Shown here: one piece after another, positions 16,454 through 27,900 of the stretch | Layout of the letters: each line of letters opens with the position of its first letter | Position numbering within the stretch: the first letter of the stretch is position 1 | Assembly (NCBI GenBank): GCA_963082875.1 | Contig: OY720097.1 | Coordinates: forward strand, 15,756,501-15,820,500 | Length of the DNA stretch: 64,000 nucleotides | Reading direction: 5' to 3' | DNA from: Corella eumyota | Lineage: Eukaryota > Chordata > Ascidiacea > Phlebobranchia > Corellidae | The notes under the pieces: generated by a model | Told to the model about the DNA's origin: nothing | The model's input: the letters and a program-made list of their open reading frames with translations, nothing else | The model's database searches: none | Position numbers and translations under genes: made by a program

Positions 16454-17167
16454 TTATGCTTTTGACAGAGCAACCATTGCAAATCGATTTTCATCTTTAT
16501 CCCTTGCCATAAATCCTTTACAAACAGCAGCAGCATCATTTAGAAAATTTTTTTCGGTTGTTTTGCCATGTTGGACTGGAAAGGGTTTTCTACCATCTAA
16601 CTCATACAAAATCCCATTATTATGAACAAGAGCAACAAAATGAAGATCTAAACTTTTTTCTGCATTCATCGCTTCTGTTTGTCCTTCTTGTGCAGTGGCT
16701 GAATGTGCACTACAAATATCCACATCTGATTCCAGTAGTTTTCCTTTTTCTTCTGGGGACAAACCTTCACACCCCTTTAAGAACTTGGCAATTGGCGAAT
16801 CAGGTTTAATTTCAAGGTTTGTTTTGTTGTTAGCAAGTGCATGAATTACACCAATTGTTCCACAGGCATTTCCAATAGTTTGTTTCATATAAAACACTTC
16901 ACTTTTTGCACCATCACCATTATCAACCTGTTTTGAGAGGTTTGCCTGACAATAATTTTTGTAATTCTCAGTGATTGGAATAAGAAAAATCATAGCACAG
17001 CATGGTTTTGGAACCATTACCAACAACTCTGGATCCAGACCGAAAACATCAACAAATTGATAATCAGGAGAAATTCCAAGTTTAGAAATGTACTGATTTA
17101 AAACCTCGGGATTCGACTCCAATGGTTGCCAATGTATTTTTTTCTTTTCTGTAACTTGATCAGACAT
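16454..17167 (-). CDS. UCHL3: Ubiquitin carboxyl-terminal hydrolase L3-like (UCHL3), intronless
   Basis: Cysteine protease of the UCH (peptidase C12) family that removes small adducts from ubiquitin C-termini. One uninterrupted frame of 237 codons spans the whole family length (human UCHL3 has 230). The catalytic set is complete: oxyanion-hole Gln96 and nucleophile Cys102 in KQTIGNACGTIG, His176 in LHFVALVH and Asp191 in YELDG. All are displaced by the same 7 residues from human Q89, C95, H169 and D184, so the start and the absence of indels between them are well supported. The N-terminus reads WQPLESNPEVLNQYISKLG and FVDVFGLDPELL, as in UCHL3. Every multi-exon neighbour has many introns, whereas this gene has none. 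A retrocopy that replaced the parent, or plain intron loss, are both possible. It is head-to-head with AIFM3, about 1.4 kb apart. Confidence 0.95.
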   Translation of the reverse strand: MSDQVTEKKKIHWQPLESNPEVLNQYISKLGISPDYQFVDVFGLDPELLVMVPKPCCAMIFLIPITENYKNYCQANLSKQVDNGDGAKSEVFYMKQTIGNACGTIGVIHALANNKTNLEIKPDSPIAKFLKGCEGLSPEEKGKLLESDVDICSAHSATAQEGQTEAMNAEKSLDLHFVALVHNNGILYELDGRKPFPVQHGKTTEKNFLNDAAAVCKGFMARDKDENRFAMVALSKA

Positions 17168-17670
17168 TTTAAAGTTTAACTAAATAATGTTTTAACACAA
17201 TCAGACAATAATTCAATGAATTAACCTTAAAAATAAAATGGACATTAAAGATTTTAATTTAAACTTTTTTCTTTAGCCAAATGACTGTGTTATAAATAGT
17301 ATAAATACAGTCAAAGCAAAGTAGTATCACTACATCAAATAAAAAAAGGAAAACTTAAAATTGCAATTTAAACTGTTAAACAAAAGAACTACGATCTGAC
17401 GAGTGACGACTAAATTAAAACAAATAACGGGAAATCCTAACCTATTTAAAGCACAACTTAAAATAAAAACTTTAAGCATATTTTAGTACATGCTGCAATA
17501 CGAATCTTGTTGTATTTAGTAAATATACATTTTGTTTTTACAACATAAAACATTTAACTTAAACAATTAAAAGGAAGAAAACACGTGTGCGGGAGCTGCC
17601 AGTTATTAATACACTCCTTCACAGGGTTGTCATATAATAATATATTAATTAAATAAAAATATGCTTTATA

Positions 17671-17714
17671 GCGGAATGTGGAAAATTGAATAATTGAGCG
17701 GAATGTGGAAAATT
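17671..17714. repeat. Short tandem pair of a 17-bp element in a promoter
   Basis: The 17-mer gcggaatgtggaaaatt occurs twice with a 27-bp period, 10 bases apart, in the spacer between UCHL3 and AIFM3. Two identical copies could be paired binding sites or a small local duplication. Confidence 0.5.
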
Positions 17715-18001
17715 AAAAAAGTATTTTTATAAGAAAAAAAATTTTTTAATTAAACTTTAAAAAACAAAAAATAAAAGTCAAAAAGCACAAAAAAGCAAAA
17801 ATATTTGTTTGTTCAGGTTTATCACAATGGATTTTAGACCGAGTATATTTACTGATACCATTCAAATAAAGTTATTACATTGTAAGGTTATTCTATAGTT
17901 AAATTTACTAACTAATCAATTCAGTTTACAAAGATTTGCGTGAATCAAAAGTAAAATTTTAAATTGAATTTAACTTGCGATACATCACGTATCCCGGCAT
18001 A

Positions 18002-18009
18002 TGACGTCA
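18002..18009. promoter_or_regulatory. CRE-like palindrome TGACGTCA
   Basis: Exact match to the CREB/ATF consensus, 557 bases upstream of the AIFM3 ATG and in the only intergenic spacer serving UCHL3 and AIFM3. Function is inferred from the motif alone. Confidence 0.35.
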
Positions 18010-18558
18010 GGATGCATGCTTCAGTGAAAATGTACGAATTTCATGCGATTAAATTCTAGCTACAATCATGACAACGCTTCGGGCTACTCTACCGGATATT
18101 ATTACGTTGGTATAAAAAAATTATTGATAATAAATTTGTTTGTATAAATAGGGGTTCCAAAATATTTTTTAAACTTACAGTAAATACAGATTTAGACTAA
18201 CAATAGTAATTGCTATGGCCCTTATATATATTAGGAAGCTGTGGTCGGTAAAGTAAACAGGAAATAAATAGTACGTTAGGTGACGTTAGTTATCATGAGT
18301 ATTGCAGTCTTTCACATTAAATCGTCCTTGGCAGTAAAACAAGACCGCTGTTATGTTAAAATAGCAGAACTTATAATTTTAAATAGCATAAAGGCAGTTG
18401 TCATAGTAGTTATTAAAAATAGACCTCGTTATTAAATTAGATATGCTACGAAATACAATATCAATAGTATTGCAGCTTATTATGTCCTTCGCTACGGCTT
18501 AAATTTAAACCTAATGGTTAATTTTTTTTAATAAATTTTAGAAAAAAATTAAGTTAAA

Positions 18559-21442
18559 ATGGGTTCAGTAGAAACAGAATTTGTTGAATCGGTTGTTTGT
18601 AAAGTAAGCGATCTTGACAGCAAAGATGGCAAAGAATTTATGAAGGAAACGGAGATCGGGGAAGGAAAATGTTTGGTTATAAAGTAATTAAAAAATTAAC
18701 TAAAAAAATTTAAATTTTGAATTATTTAAATAAAAGAGATTACTAAACTTAGACGCTTTTACTATTGTTATTCATTGGAAGAATACAATGCGTTGTTGAC
18801 TATGGTATTATCTTTTATCTTTTTAGGCACAACTCAGGAGAAATAACCGCGATCGGACATAAGTGTGTACATTACGGCGCTCCCTTAATAAAAGGTGTGC
18901 TTAAAAACGGCCGAGTTAGGTGTCCTTGGCATGGCGCTTGTTTCAACGCTAAAACTGGGGACATTGAAGATTTTCCTGGTCTTGACAGTTTACATAAATT
19001 TGAGGTAATTTTTAATATTCAAACTATTGTGGTGTCTCTTAAACCTAAATGTTTTAATTACATACATTTTTACAACTGGCTAAACTGTTTAAACGTGACT
19101 TAACAATCTTGTTTTAGGTTACTGTTAAGGATGATGATGTCATTGTTAAAGCCCGCAAAGCAAATCTCGTTAACAACAAAAGAAACGTGCTTGCCGGCAA
19201 AACTTGCTCGTTAACAGGTTGGAAAATTTCGAGAAATGCATTGTCATAGTGAACAACTTATAGCGCGATATATAACCTTACCACTAAATTATTTATTGTC
19301 AGACCGCAATGACAAATAATTTTTGGTCCTGATAGAAAAGATCCTTTGATATTTGATATTAAACTTTAAATTTAAAACAAACTTTATAATTGTGCCATTA
19401 ATGTATAATTTTTAATTATTTTGTTTAGTTTCCTAAATTGTAAGTATTTATTAAATGTAAAAGAGGTTAAAAGTAATTTAACAGGGTAACAATTTGAACT
19501 TAAAACGTGAAATTTTCTTGTGTTTAACAGATGGTCCTCGTCAGAAGGTTGTTATTATTGGCGGTGGGCCTTCATCACTTACCTGCGCTGAAACATTACG
19601 TAAAGAAGGTTACACTGGTCGTGTTATTATTATAAGCAAAGACGCCCATCCACCTTATGATAGGCCAAAACTAAGCAAGGCTTTGGATATTAATCCTGAA
19701 GCAGCATATCTAAGGCCACTTGATTTTTATAAGAACGTTGGAATAGAGTTGGTTCTTGACACGGTAATTTTAAAATACGAAAATTATGTCTATTTTATAA
19801 GAATTTTATAAGAACTTAGTAATATTTATTTAAATTAACCAAAATGGGCAATACTTTGTTGTTTAACCTATTTGACACTAAAACTTAACTTACCCGGTGT
19901 AGGTTATTAATGCACACTTTTATTGTTAAGGTGGTTTTGAAAGTGGACGTTGTTTCAAAAAAAGTGCAACTTAATCAAAAACAAAAAATATATGACGACA
20001 CCGATTGGCTGGGTTACAACAAGCTTGTAATCGCCACTGGTGGTACACCAAAGACGTTAAAGCCTACGACTGGATGGGATTTAAAAAACGTTTTTGTACT
20101 AAGAACTCCAGATGACGCCAATGAAATCGCTATCGCAAGCAAAGGTATTAAAATTTAGGATTTTTTGTTATCAAGGTTACCTTGGAACATTCACAAATTA
20201 AAAGCTATATTTGTTGCATTTAGGTAAAAAAGTAGTTGTGATCGGATCTTCTTTCATTGGTATGGAAGTTGCCTCGTTTTTATCAGCGAAAGAAATTGCT
20301 TCCTCTATTTCCGTTGTGTGCGGAAAACGATCAAAGGTAGTAATAGCTTTAAAGCTGTTGCGAACTATGCTATAACTAATAAAAACCTAGAGGCTCGCCT
20401 ACTAGAAGATCGTTATTTAAATATCATTTTACAACGTTAAAAAGTATATAGGTGATTTCATGCGTATACATGTTTTTTCAGGTACCTTTTCAAGGGTCTT
20501 TAGGAGAACAGATTGGTAAAATGGTCATGAAACTGCACGAGGAAAAGGGATCGATACAATTTTACCCAAGTGCCGGTGTAACATCGCTGTCCGCCGGGGA
20601 AGACGGAAAATCAGTCCAAAGTGTAACATTATCGGATGGAAACGTCGTCGAAGCAGATGTAGTAGTTGTAGGAATAGGTAAGCTACCATATACAAATATT
20701 TATAATAAAGTTAATGCAACCACTTTTTTTTAAACAACTTTTTCGTAGATGTAATTTTTTTTTTTTAATTTAGGGGTCACACCAGCAACCAATTTTTTGA
20801 TCGACTCTGAAATTAAATTAAACGAAAGAGGTCTCATACCGGTCGATGGTCACATGCTTTCCAAAATACCGAACATATATGCTGTAGGGGATGTTGCTTA
20901 TTTTCCACTTAGCATGAAAGGTAACTCTTTTTGAATTAAGTTTCATCTTATCGCACAGCTATACCTCCAACAAAAATCCAGATGTTATAAATTACCAAAA
21001 CGTTATTGTAGACAACACCAAACAAATAATGTTTTAATATGAAACCATTTTTTGTGTACTTTAAGATGGACAGTTAGCTAACATACAACATTGGCAAATG
21101 GCACATGCTCATGGTAAAATCGCCGCTCTCGACATTTTGCATCGAACCAAAACTGGTCAAAGACCCAGCCTGTCCACCCCGAAGCATGTTCGTCCTGTCA
21201 ACTCGGTCCCGTTCTTCTGGACTGTACAGTACGGGATGAGTATTCGATTTACCGGGCATTGTCCCGGGTACGACGACATCGTTGTGCGAGGGAACTTAGA
21301 AGAACGAAAATTTGCTGCGTATTATGTTAAAGCTAACAGAGTCGTTGCCATATCAACGCTTGGAAGCGACCCTCTAGCAGCGGAAATGGCGGAACGATTT
21401 AACGCGGGAGAAATTGTAACTAGAGAAGATATTCCAAACTAG
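18559..21442 (+). CDS. AIFM3: Apoptosis-inducing factor 3 (AIFM3), Rieske-FAD oxidoreductase
   Basis: AIFM3 joins an N-terminal Rieske [2Fe-2S] domain to a FAD/NAD pyridine nucleotide-disulfide reductase. In vertebrates it is mitochondrial and can induce apoptosis when overexpressed. Nine exons: 18559-18683, 18827-19004, 19118-19217, 19531-19763, 19931-20144, 20224-20336, 20482-20677, 20774-20920, 21066-21442. They total 1,683 nt, 560 residues, with consistent phases at every junction. Rieske ligands are Cys55-X-His57 and Cys74-X2-His77 (CVHYGAP ... CPWHGACF). The FAD motif VVIIGGGPSS begins near aa 141, followed by PPYDRPKLSKAL. The NAD-binding motif is VVVIGSSFIGMEVASF, where the middle glycine of GxGxxG is serine. 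Then come VGIGVTPATNFL, the second FAD motif IYAVGDVAYFPL and the C-terminal dimer domain (VPFFWTVQYGMSIRFTG). No obvious mitochondrial presequence precedes the Rieske domain. The ATG used is the first in frame after a likely acceptor. Confidence 0.95.
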
Positions 21443-21913
21443 ATTACCTAAAGACTTTATCACTCAGGAATTTGAACCCAAGACGAGTAATTTTTTTATT
21501 AAACGACAAGCTACCTTAATTAAAAAGTGACCTTTTCTAATAATTAAAATAATGTTTTTACAACTTTTGTAAATATTTACCAAATGTTGATATAATTATG
21601 CATGACTAATTAAACATTGCACGGTGTGTAAGTAAACTCTGTGATTACAATTTTAAATTTGTTTTTTTTTAAATCGTGTTTTTATTTTTTCTATTATGAC
21701 AACATTGGGCTATGTAAAGTTAGGCTATCAATGTTGTAAAAATATGAAAAACTACTACCAACAACATTTTACTTTTTTGTAAAATTTACAACATTTAGTA
21801 ATTATAATAAATTTTAATTCACAAAACTAAACTTAATTATTTTTTTAACACTACAAGGAATTAAGCCTGAATGAACATTATAACAGTGATACTTGTAATA
21901 AACCAAACATTTT
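21443..21913. other. Convergent 3' spacer AIFM3/BORCS8
   Basis: AT-rich spacer where the AIFM3 and BORCS8-like 3' UTRs meet. No open reading frame or repeat recognised. Confidence 0.4.
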
Positions 21914-22464
21914 TTAATTTTTTTCGAACACAGGTTTATGCCTCATGTTTACCTGAGCTGCTAAAGCACCTGACTTTTTTAATAAATTTTCAATTTCATC
22001 AAATGTTGTTTGTGTCTTTGTAATATTTCCAACCACTTCTATAGCAGTCGTTGCATCATAATTAAGACCCTTTAAATATATTTAAGTATTACGATATTTA
22101 CAGTCCAATGTTGACATTCAAAGAACAAATATTTTAAACATATAAGATAATTTTGTCCGTAATGATTATATGGTAAGTAAAAAAAAAAATATAAATAATA
22201 AAACTAACTTACATTTACAACATCATTATCCGCTTTAATCTGATTATTAAGACCCACAGTTTTAGGCAAAGATTTATGCACATGTTGTTGTACCCTATAC
22301 AGCCCCAATGTGGGTTCGTTTGCAATTTGATGCAGAGTCTTATTCATCCCCTCACATACTTGCTTGCTCTTTAAATCTAACTCCCTGTGTTGAAAAGATG
22401 AGGTTGTAGAGGTTGTAGTATGTAAGGTTGAGGACATTGTTGTTTGATAATGTGAGTGATACAT
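21914..22464 (-). CDS. BORCS8: BORC complex subunit 8-like (BORCS8/MEF2BNB)
   Basis: BORCS8 is a subunit of BORC, which recruits ARL8 to lysosomes and so controls lysosome transport (family knowledge). Two exons, 22213-22464 and 21914-22069, sum to 408 nt, 135 residues; human BORCS8 has about 119. The core reads KSKQVCEGMNKTLHQIANEP then TLGLYRVQQHVHKSLP, which aligns with the human KKVTDKFTESVYVLANEP and SVALYRLQEHVRRSLP stretch. Exon 2 encodes YDATTAIEVVGNI and FDEIENLLKKSGAL, matching the human C-terminal helix. The first 25 or so residues are Ser/Thr-rich and not conserved; a second in-frame Met at residue 10 (MSSTLH) could be the real start. The gene is divergent from the WAP-like gene at 23453. 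Confidence 0.78.
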
Positions 22465-23452
22465 TCAGTTTATATCATTAATAGTCTACATTATTTTTTA
22501 CTATTGACCATTATTTTGTGTCTAAAATATATAAAAAGATTACCTTTGTTACTTTTAACAAACTGTTTACCAACAGGCAGACGGGCAGACGGGTCAAGTT
22601 ACTTTTGACAAAACCAAAATAATGCAAATAAACAATATTACATATACTTTATACAAAAACATAGTCTATAATACACTTTATGTAATAAGGCTTTTATTGT
22701 ATAATATACATAATATAAAAGTTTATAGTCAATAAATCTAAGAATCAGACCCAAACAAAAATAATTTTATTTTTCGATGCAAAATGTCAAAAGATCGGGA
22801 AATCCCCCAAATTTGACATATTTGTTAGAGCGTATCTAATATTAACGTTGCCAAAATTTTAGTAAATTTTGTTATTTTAATAGTGAACGTAGAAAATAAT
22901 TTAAAATTCTTCATTAATTTAAACATCATTTAGTGTAGAACAATGTACTTTTAGGGCAATTTTTTTAAACAACAAATATTTGTATTATTTTAAGACATTT
23001 GTTATCAGCAATTTTTGTTGTGCCGCTAAAAAGAAACCTCAAAAGATGGAGGTTTACACCAGACAACTTTTAAATCCAATTCCAGCTCCTTGGGAAAGAC
23101 ATTTAATTAATCCGTAATTTTTTATAATCTCACGCGATTCTGCACTATCATGGTGATAAATGCGCGCCACGATAAATAATTAGAGTTCAATTTACTTTCG
23201 TAATTTCAATTTAATTTTTGCAACAATTTCCTTCGGCAATGATGCCAAAGCAGTTTATTAAAATCACATTAAGTCTGGTTTACAGATTTTATTTTTAACA
23301 CAATTCGGACTCCTGCCGAAGATTAATTTTACTTACGTCATAAAATTTAATTATTTTGGTGTCTTTTTCGCGACTATATAAAGAGTGCTAAATCGGTAAA
23401 CGCCATTATTTATTTTACTGAATGATATTGTGTAAAAAATACACCCATAAAT
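22465..23452. promoter_or_regulatory. Divergent promoter interval BORCS8/WAP-like gene
   Basis: No coding exon recognised. It should carry both promoters. A clear TATA box for the right-hand gene lies at 23375-23382 (separate entry). The rest is AT-rich with no repeat that I can name. Confidence 0.4.
23375..23382 (+). promoter_or_regulatory. TATA box of the secreted WAP-like gene
   Basis: TATATAAA lies 71 bases before the ATG at 23453, inside GC-flanked sequence. The distance leaves room for a start site about 30 bases downstream and a 5' UTR of about 40 bases. A strong TATA box fits a highly expressed secreted-protein gene. Confidence 0.55.
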
Positions 23453-24743
23453 ATGTCGAAGATCTTTGCAACAGCATTGTTGGTGGCATTTATAGTCGGT
23501 ATTAGTAAAGCACAGCATTCTTTAATTTCTCCTGGTAAATAGGTTATTTATATATTATTAAATCGTGTATAAAACAAATAATATTTTAGCTAAAAACTGG
23601 TTTTATTTATTATTTTAAAATCTACTATTTCGTTCGTTTTTTTAAAGATCCCAGGTGCCCAAGATTTTTGTCATTAAGACCATGTAGACTGGAAGATGTA
23701 ACACGATGTCGTATATGTCCACCATGGCATATTTGTTGTCCTAATGCCTGTGGATCAAGCTGTATACCAATACCAAAACCAGGTAGAGGGTTTGCGTTTG
23801 GGACGTTTCTGTGCTATCCGTAAACGCCGAGCTCAAGGGCAAATGGTGTGACATTGGTGCGGCTCGAACCAAAAACCTTTTGGCTCGAAGTCCGACGCCA
23901 TGACCGGTTCATCACACTACATAACACCGTTTCACTATAACCATTTTATTTTTTTTAGTCAACCCAAAGTGCCCTCCCGTAAAACCAGGTCAAGTAGGAA
24001 CATGTGCAATATGTCAATGGTGTCCACGTGGACAAATTTGTTGTCCTAATGGATGTGGTTCAAGCTGTGTAACACCAAGTAGCGACTTTTTATAACATTT
24101 ACCTTAATGAAACCAAAACTGTTTATAACACATTTAACTTAAATTATTTAATTGTTGGCCTTTAATAATGATTAAATTAACTAATTAAATAAGACGATTG
24201 GTAATTAGATAAACATAAGGCGGGAACTTAACACCGTAATTAATTTAATTTGGCAATAATTAAGTTTATTGCTGATATTAAAACAGGATGCCGTTGGTGT
24301 GATCCTTGCCGAAATTTCGTGTGTGAAGCTACACCAGGTGCAACATGCCGAAGTATATGCAGTTTTTGGGGGTGTCGCAAAATAATCTCATTCATGGGAG
24401 TTAGATTGACCCAAAAAGATTGTTAGTAGATATTAAGTATTAATTTAAAAATAACAAGTACTCTAAGTCCGTTTTTTATCGGTCCTTAAACATTTAAAAA
24501 GCTTGCATAAGAATTCTGCCAATTACTTTTATTATTAATTTTTTCTGCTAAAATTTAATAGGTGATTGTCCCAAAGGAATGCCCCCGGTACAATGTCTAA
24601 TCGACCCCTGCGATGGGAAGGTGTGCGATTCTAACCCCCAAGCAGTTTGTGTACCTAACTATTGCGGAGGGTGTAATTTCAGTTTTATCGACCCCAACAA
24701 TGGAGCTGACGTAACGGATGAATGTTTTCCAGATCGAAAATAA
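23453..24743 (+). CDS. Secreted WAP-like cysteine-rich protein
   Basis: Five exons (23453-23534, 23648-23782, 23959-24078, 24287-24421, 24562-24743) total 654 nt, 217 residues. The start MSKIFATALLVAFIVGISKA is a typical signal peptide. Exons 2 and 3 each encode one cysteine module with the spacing ICCPNACGSSC and ICCPNGCGSSC; the double Cys and the Cx3C end resemble a WAP four-disulfide core, with eight Cys in the second copy. Exon 4 is a divergent cysteine-rich segment (CRWCDPCRNFVC). Exon 5 carries CLIDPCDGKVC and CVPNYCGGCNFSFID, a motif I know from other marine invertebrate secreted proteins but without an assigned function. One exon per module suggests growth by exon duplication. WAP proteins are often protease inhibitors or antimicrobials; that role here is inference. 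A tRNA-derived SINE sits in intron 2. Confidence 0.8.
23787..23930 (-). repeat. tRNA-derived SINE fragment in an intron
   Basis: On the minus strand the sequence has an A-box-like ATGGCGTCGGACT and, about 30 bases on, a B-box GGTTCGAGCC, the pol III promoter pair of tRNAs. The cloverleaf cannot be completed and the copy lies inside intron 2 of the WAP-like gene, so this looks like a SINE head and not a tRNA gene. It differs from the SINEs at 54901 and 61601. Exact ends are uncertain. Confidence 0.5.
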
Positions 24744-24803
24744 TTAAAAATAATGAAAAGTTTAAGTGTAAAATTGGTTGTTTTGTATAACGTAACGTAT
24801 TGA

Positions 24804-24809
24804 AATAAA
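24804..24809 (+). promoter_or_regulatory. Polyadenylation signal AATAAA of the WAP-like gene
   Basis: AATAAA 61 bases after the TAA stop at 24741-24743, within the roughly 240-base gap to the convergent kringle gene. Confidence 0.5.
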
Positions 24810-24980
24810 TAAACAAACTATCATTGAAAAATAAAATTTCTATGGACAAATAGGTATACTTAACATATAACGGCTTAAGAATATGTTAAAGAATAAGTTA
24901 AATATAACAAATACGAAAAAATAACACTGTATTTAGTTTGGCTTCACAAAACAACAATTCACATATAGTCACGTGACGCC

Positions 24981-27900
24981 CTATGTCATACACTCGTGAC
25001 GTGCATTAATTGAATATGTTCTTCTTCCAAACCCGGAAGAAGGGGAGGGCCGATATTTAAAACAAACAGTTTTGTAATCGTTAGTTGGTTCTGTTAGTAA
25101 ATTAAATACATCCAGTGCATTCGGCGTCTAAAGTAAAAATTTCGAATTAAGATCAAAAATATTTTATGCATCGATCAAATATTAGCCTATATGCAAATAC
25201 AATTTTACTATATGTCTTTATACAATCTGAAAAACAGTAGGAAAACGCTTACCTTTTTAGTTACAAGTTTACAGGAATCCGAAATATAAAACGAACCCCC
25301 GAGTATATCAAATGGAATTGAATTACTTTGGGTTCCAAATAATTCTTTGGTTGTAAAACCCAAAATGTCTCCTTGCTTTACAATTACGTCCAAGTTTTCC
25401 AACTAAAACATGAACATAACACAAATGTTAACACTAGGTTAGCAAGCGTGTCTTATAGTTTAGTCACATAGTTAAGAACATACCTTTCCAACAGTATTGA
25501 CTGCTCCGTATAGTGCTGATTCCCAAATTAACTGAAACCCACTCTTTTTTAAATCATCAAACAACATGCTGTTAATGTCGTCTGTGCTTGAATACATACC
25601 TGGACGCCACACCTATTACAACAATATGTTTTTAAATATACACCTATATTATATACAAATATATAAGTATATTCACATTAGGTTTATAATACTTGAAAGT
25701 CGCTTAAAAAAATTGCTTGACTATCATTTGTTTACCTGTACGACAACAAAATCAATCAGTGATTTCATTGAAAGAGTCGAAGAAATGGGTATAAACGCAT
25801 TAACATCACGCATGCGGGCATTACATGGAAAAGCTGTTCCAGGCAGAAAAACAGTTCTGCCAGATTGTGCCATAACAAAGTTTCTTTCAACAGGCGAGGC
25901 CAAGCCACTCATGCCAGGTAGCAAGTCTTGTTGAACACGTGGTACTCGACGCGAGGATTGTAGCATTGCAAAATCAGACGACTGTACAGTTTGATCAGAC
26001 GCATCTTTATTAAAAGCACATGAGTTAGGTAAGTCAGGTTGAATGTAAATTATTGCTTTACATGAATTGTTAAAAAATATAAATTATCAAAAGTGTTACC
26101 ACAAAGTATGGATGCCTGTAAAGAATATGACCGAACAAGAGACTGGGTTGGCAATGCTGTGTCAGCACTTCTTTGGAAAATATCAGTAATAATTTGTTTA
26201 AGTTTGTTTTCATAAAAGTGAGACCATTCCGACGCTTCTTCCTTTTCTTCAGATGATAATCTTAGCCTACAAATTTAAATTTATAAAACCCTGCAAGTTG
26301 TAGTAGTTACGAAAGCTCAATCAACAAATACAGCTTAACTTTCATAAGGTTGAAGTTACTGTTTACATAAAATAAGAATATTAAGTATTTGATTATTATG
26401 AAACGTACTGTTTACAAGGTTTCCCCCTTTTGATACCACGACATTTACTTGAATACATATAAAAACCCCCTTCCCCGTTTGTGTAAGATATATGAGCAGA
26501 GTCTAACCCCGTTGAAGTAAATCCAAACACGTCACCTTGTTTTATTGGAATGTTTCTTTTTGATATTTCAATCTGTTAGTTATAATATTTGGTTAGTAAA
26601 AATGGTACAGCTAAGTGCAAAGTAAGCCCAAACTTCTTTGCTACTACATTGAGCAAGTATAAATTTATATTTCGTTGTAGACAGTTGTAAGATTGCCGTA
26701 CCTTATTATATCCCTTGGTTACTTTTGGTCGCATTTCCCAAATTAAAACAAATCCCTGCATAGTAGAATATCTCCACAGTTGAAGTCTAATTCCACCATT
26801 CTGAGTTGACCATAACGATAAGTTCAGTACCTTTCCATTGCAACTTGATGGCGAATCTACAAATTATAGTTTGTTACGTCAACTTAAATTTTGGCACAAT
26901 CTCAAAAGTTAAATGAAAATTTTCTATTGTTTACTTACTTGCAAGTATAACAGTACAAGAAGGTAGAAAGATAGAACCAGGTCTTTTAACGACTTCGTAA
27001 CCAAGCACAGCAGGCAAGCGTTGATCTAATAGGCGTGCGCCAGTTAAGCCTTTTATTTTCTTGTCATCACATTTCGGAATATCACAATACTCAAATCTGT
27101 AATAATATTTTGACAAATTAGTGAACAAAAGTAGCAATTAACTAAGGGTATGTGGTAATGCTTGCCAACCTTATTTCTGGATCGGTTGTGTAACACCATG
27201 GCCCCTTGATGTCGTTATCTGGATTTCTGCAAAGGTTTGAATCCAGGTTTTTGTTGGGATATTTTTCCGGACCGTAATTAGCAATGTGTGGGTAATCAGA
27301 CGCCCAATCCTTTATTAAAAAAACATCGTTTTATGTCATAAAGTAATAAATTAAAGTTGTATGTTTAAGTTATTAAAGCAAAGTTATTTGTTGTTTATAA
27401 AAAAAATTTATATACCTGACAAGGTATTCCACTTTTGGTTTTACTTGTCTTTCCTTTATATTCGGCCCCGTTTCCATCTAAACAATCTGATTGACTGTTC
27501 GTGGTATACTTCTCTGCAAAAGTGTTTTGGTTCCTTTCTAAACATACATTAACGTTATGCTAGTAACAACAAAATGGGTTTATTGATATTGAAACAGTTA
27601 ATGTTCTCGATACTACTATGTTATGGATTTAAGTTAATTAAACGTGTATCCTTCCACAAAATTTTACTTAAAAACGCTTATGAAAAGGCTTAACAGTCTA
27701 TATGCTGTAATCGTAATTTGCGCCAGATGCAACGTTATATACGATAAGGAAAGTAAATGTAGAATACGAAACACAAGTTACCTTCAGTATAACATCGAAC
27801 CATAGCGTTAATAGAGTAGGAACGTTTTTGTTGTTCTCCACCTGGAGATTTGTTCAACCTTGGACATACTTGACCTTCATATACCGTCATACATCCTGAA

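Larger units (their letters stand above)
17168..18558. promoter_or_regulatory. Divergent promoter interval between UCHL3 and AIFM3
   Basis: No coding exon seen. It separates two head-to-head genes, so it must hold both promoters. Two exact copies of gcggaatgtggaaaatt lie at 17671-17687 and 17698-17714. A consensus CRE palindrome TGACGTCA is at 18002-18009. An AG preceded by a T-rich tract lies just upstream of the AIFM3 ATG (around 18541), a possible acceptor for a non-coding first exon or a spliced leader. Confidence 0.45.

Noticed and set aside
20998-21259. Minus-strand open frame over AIFM3
   Set aside because: Antisense shadow of the last AIFM3 exon.
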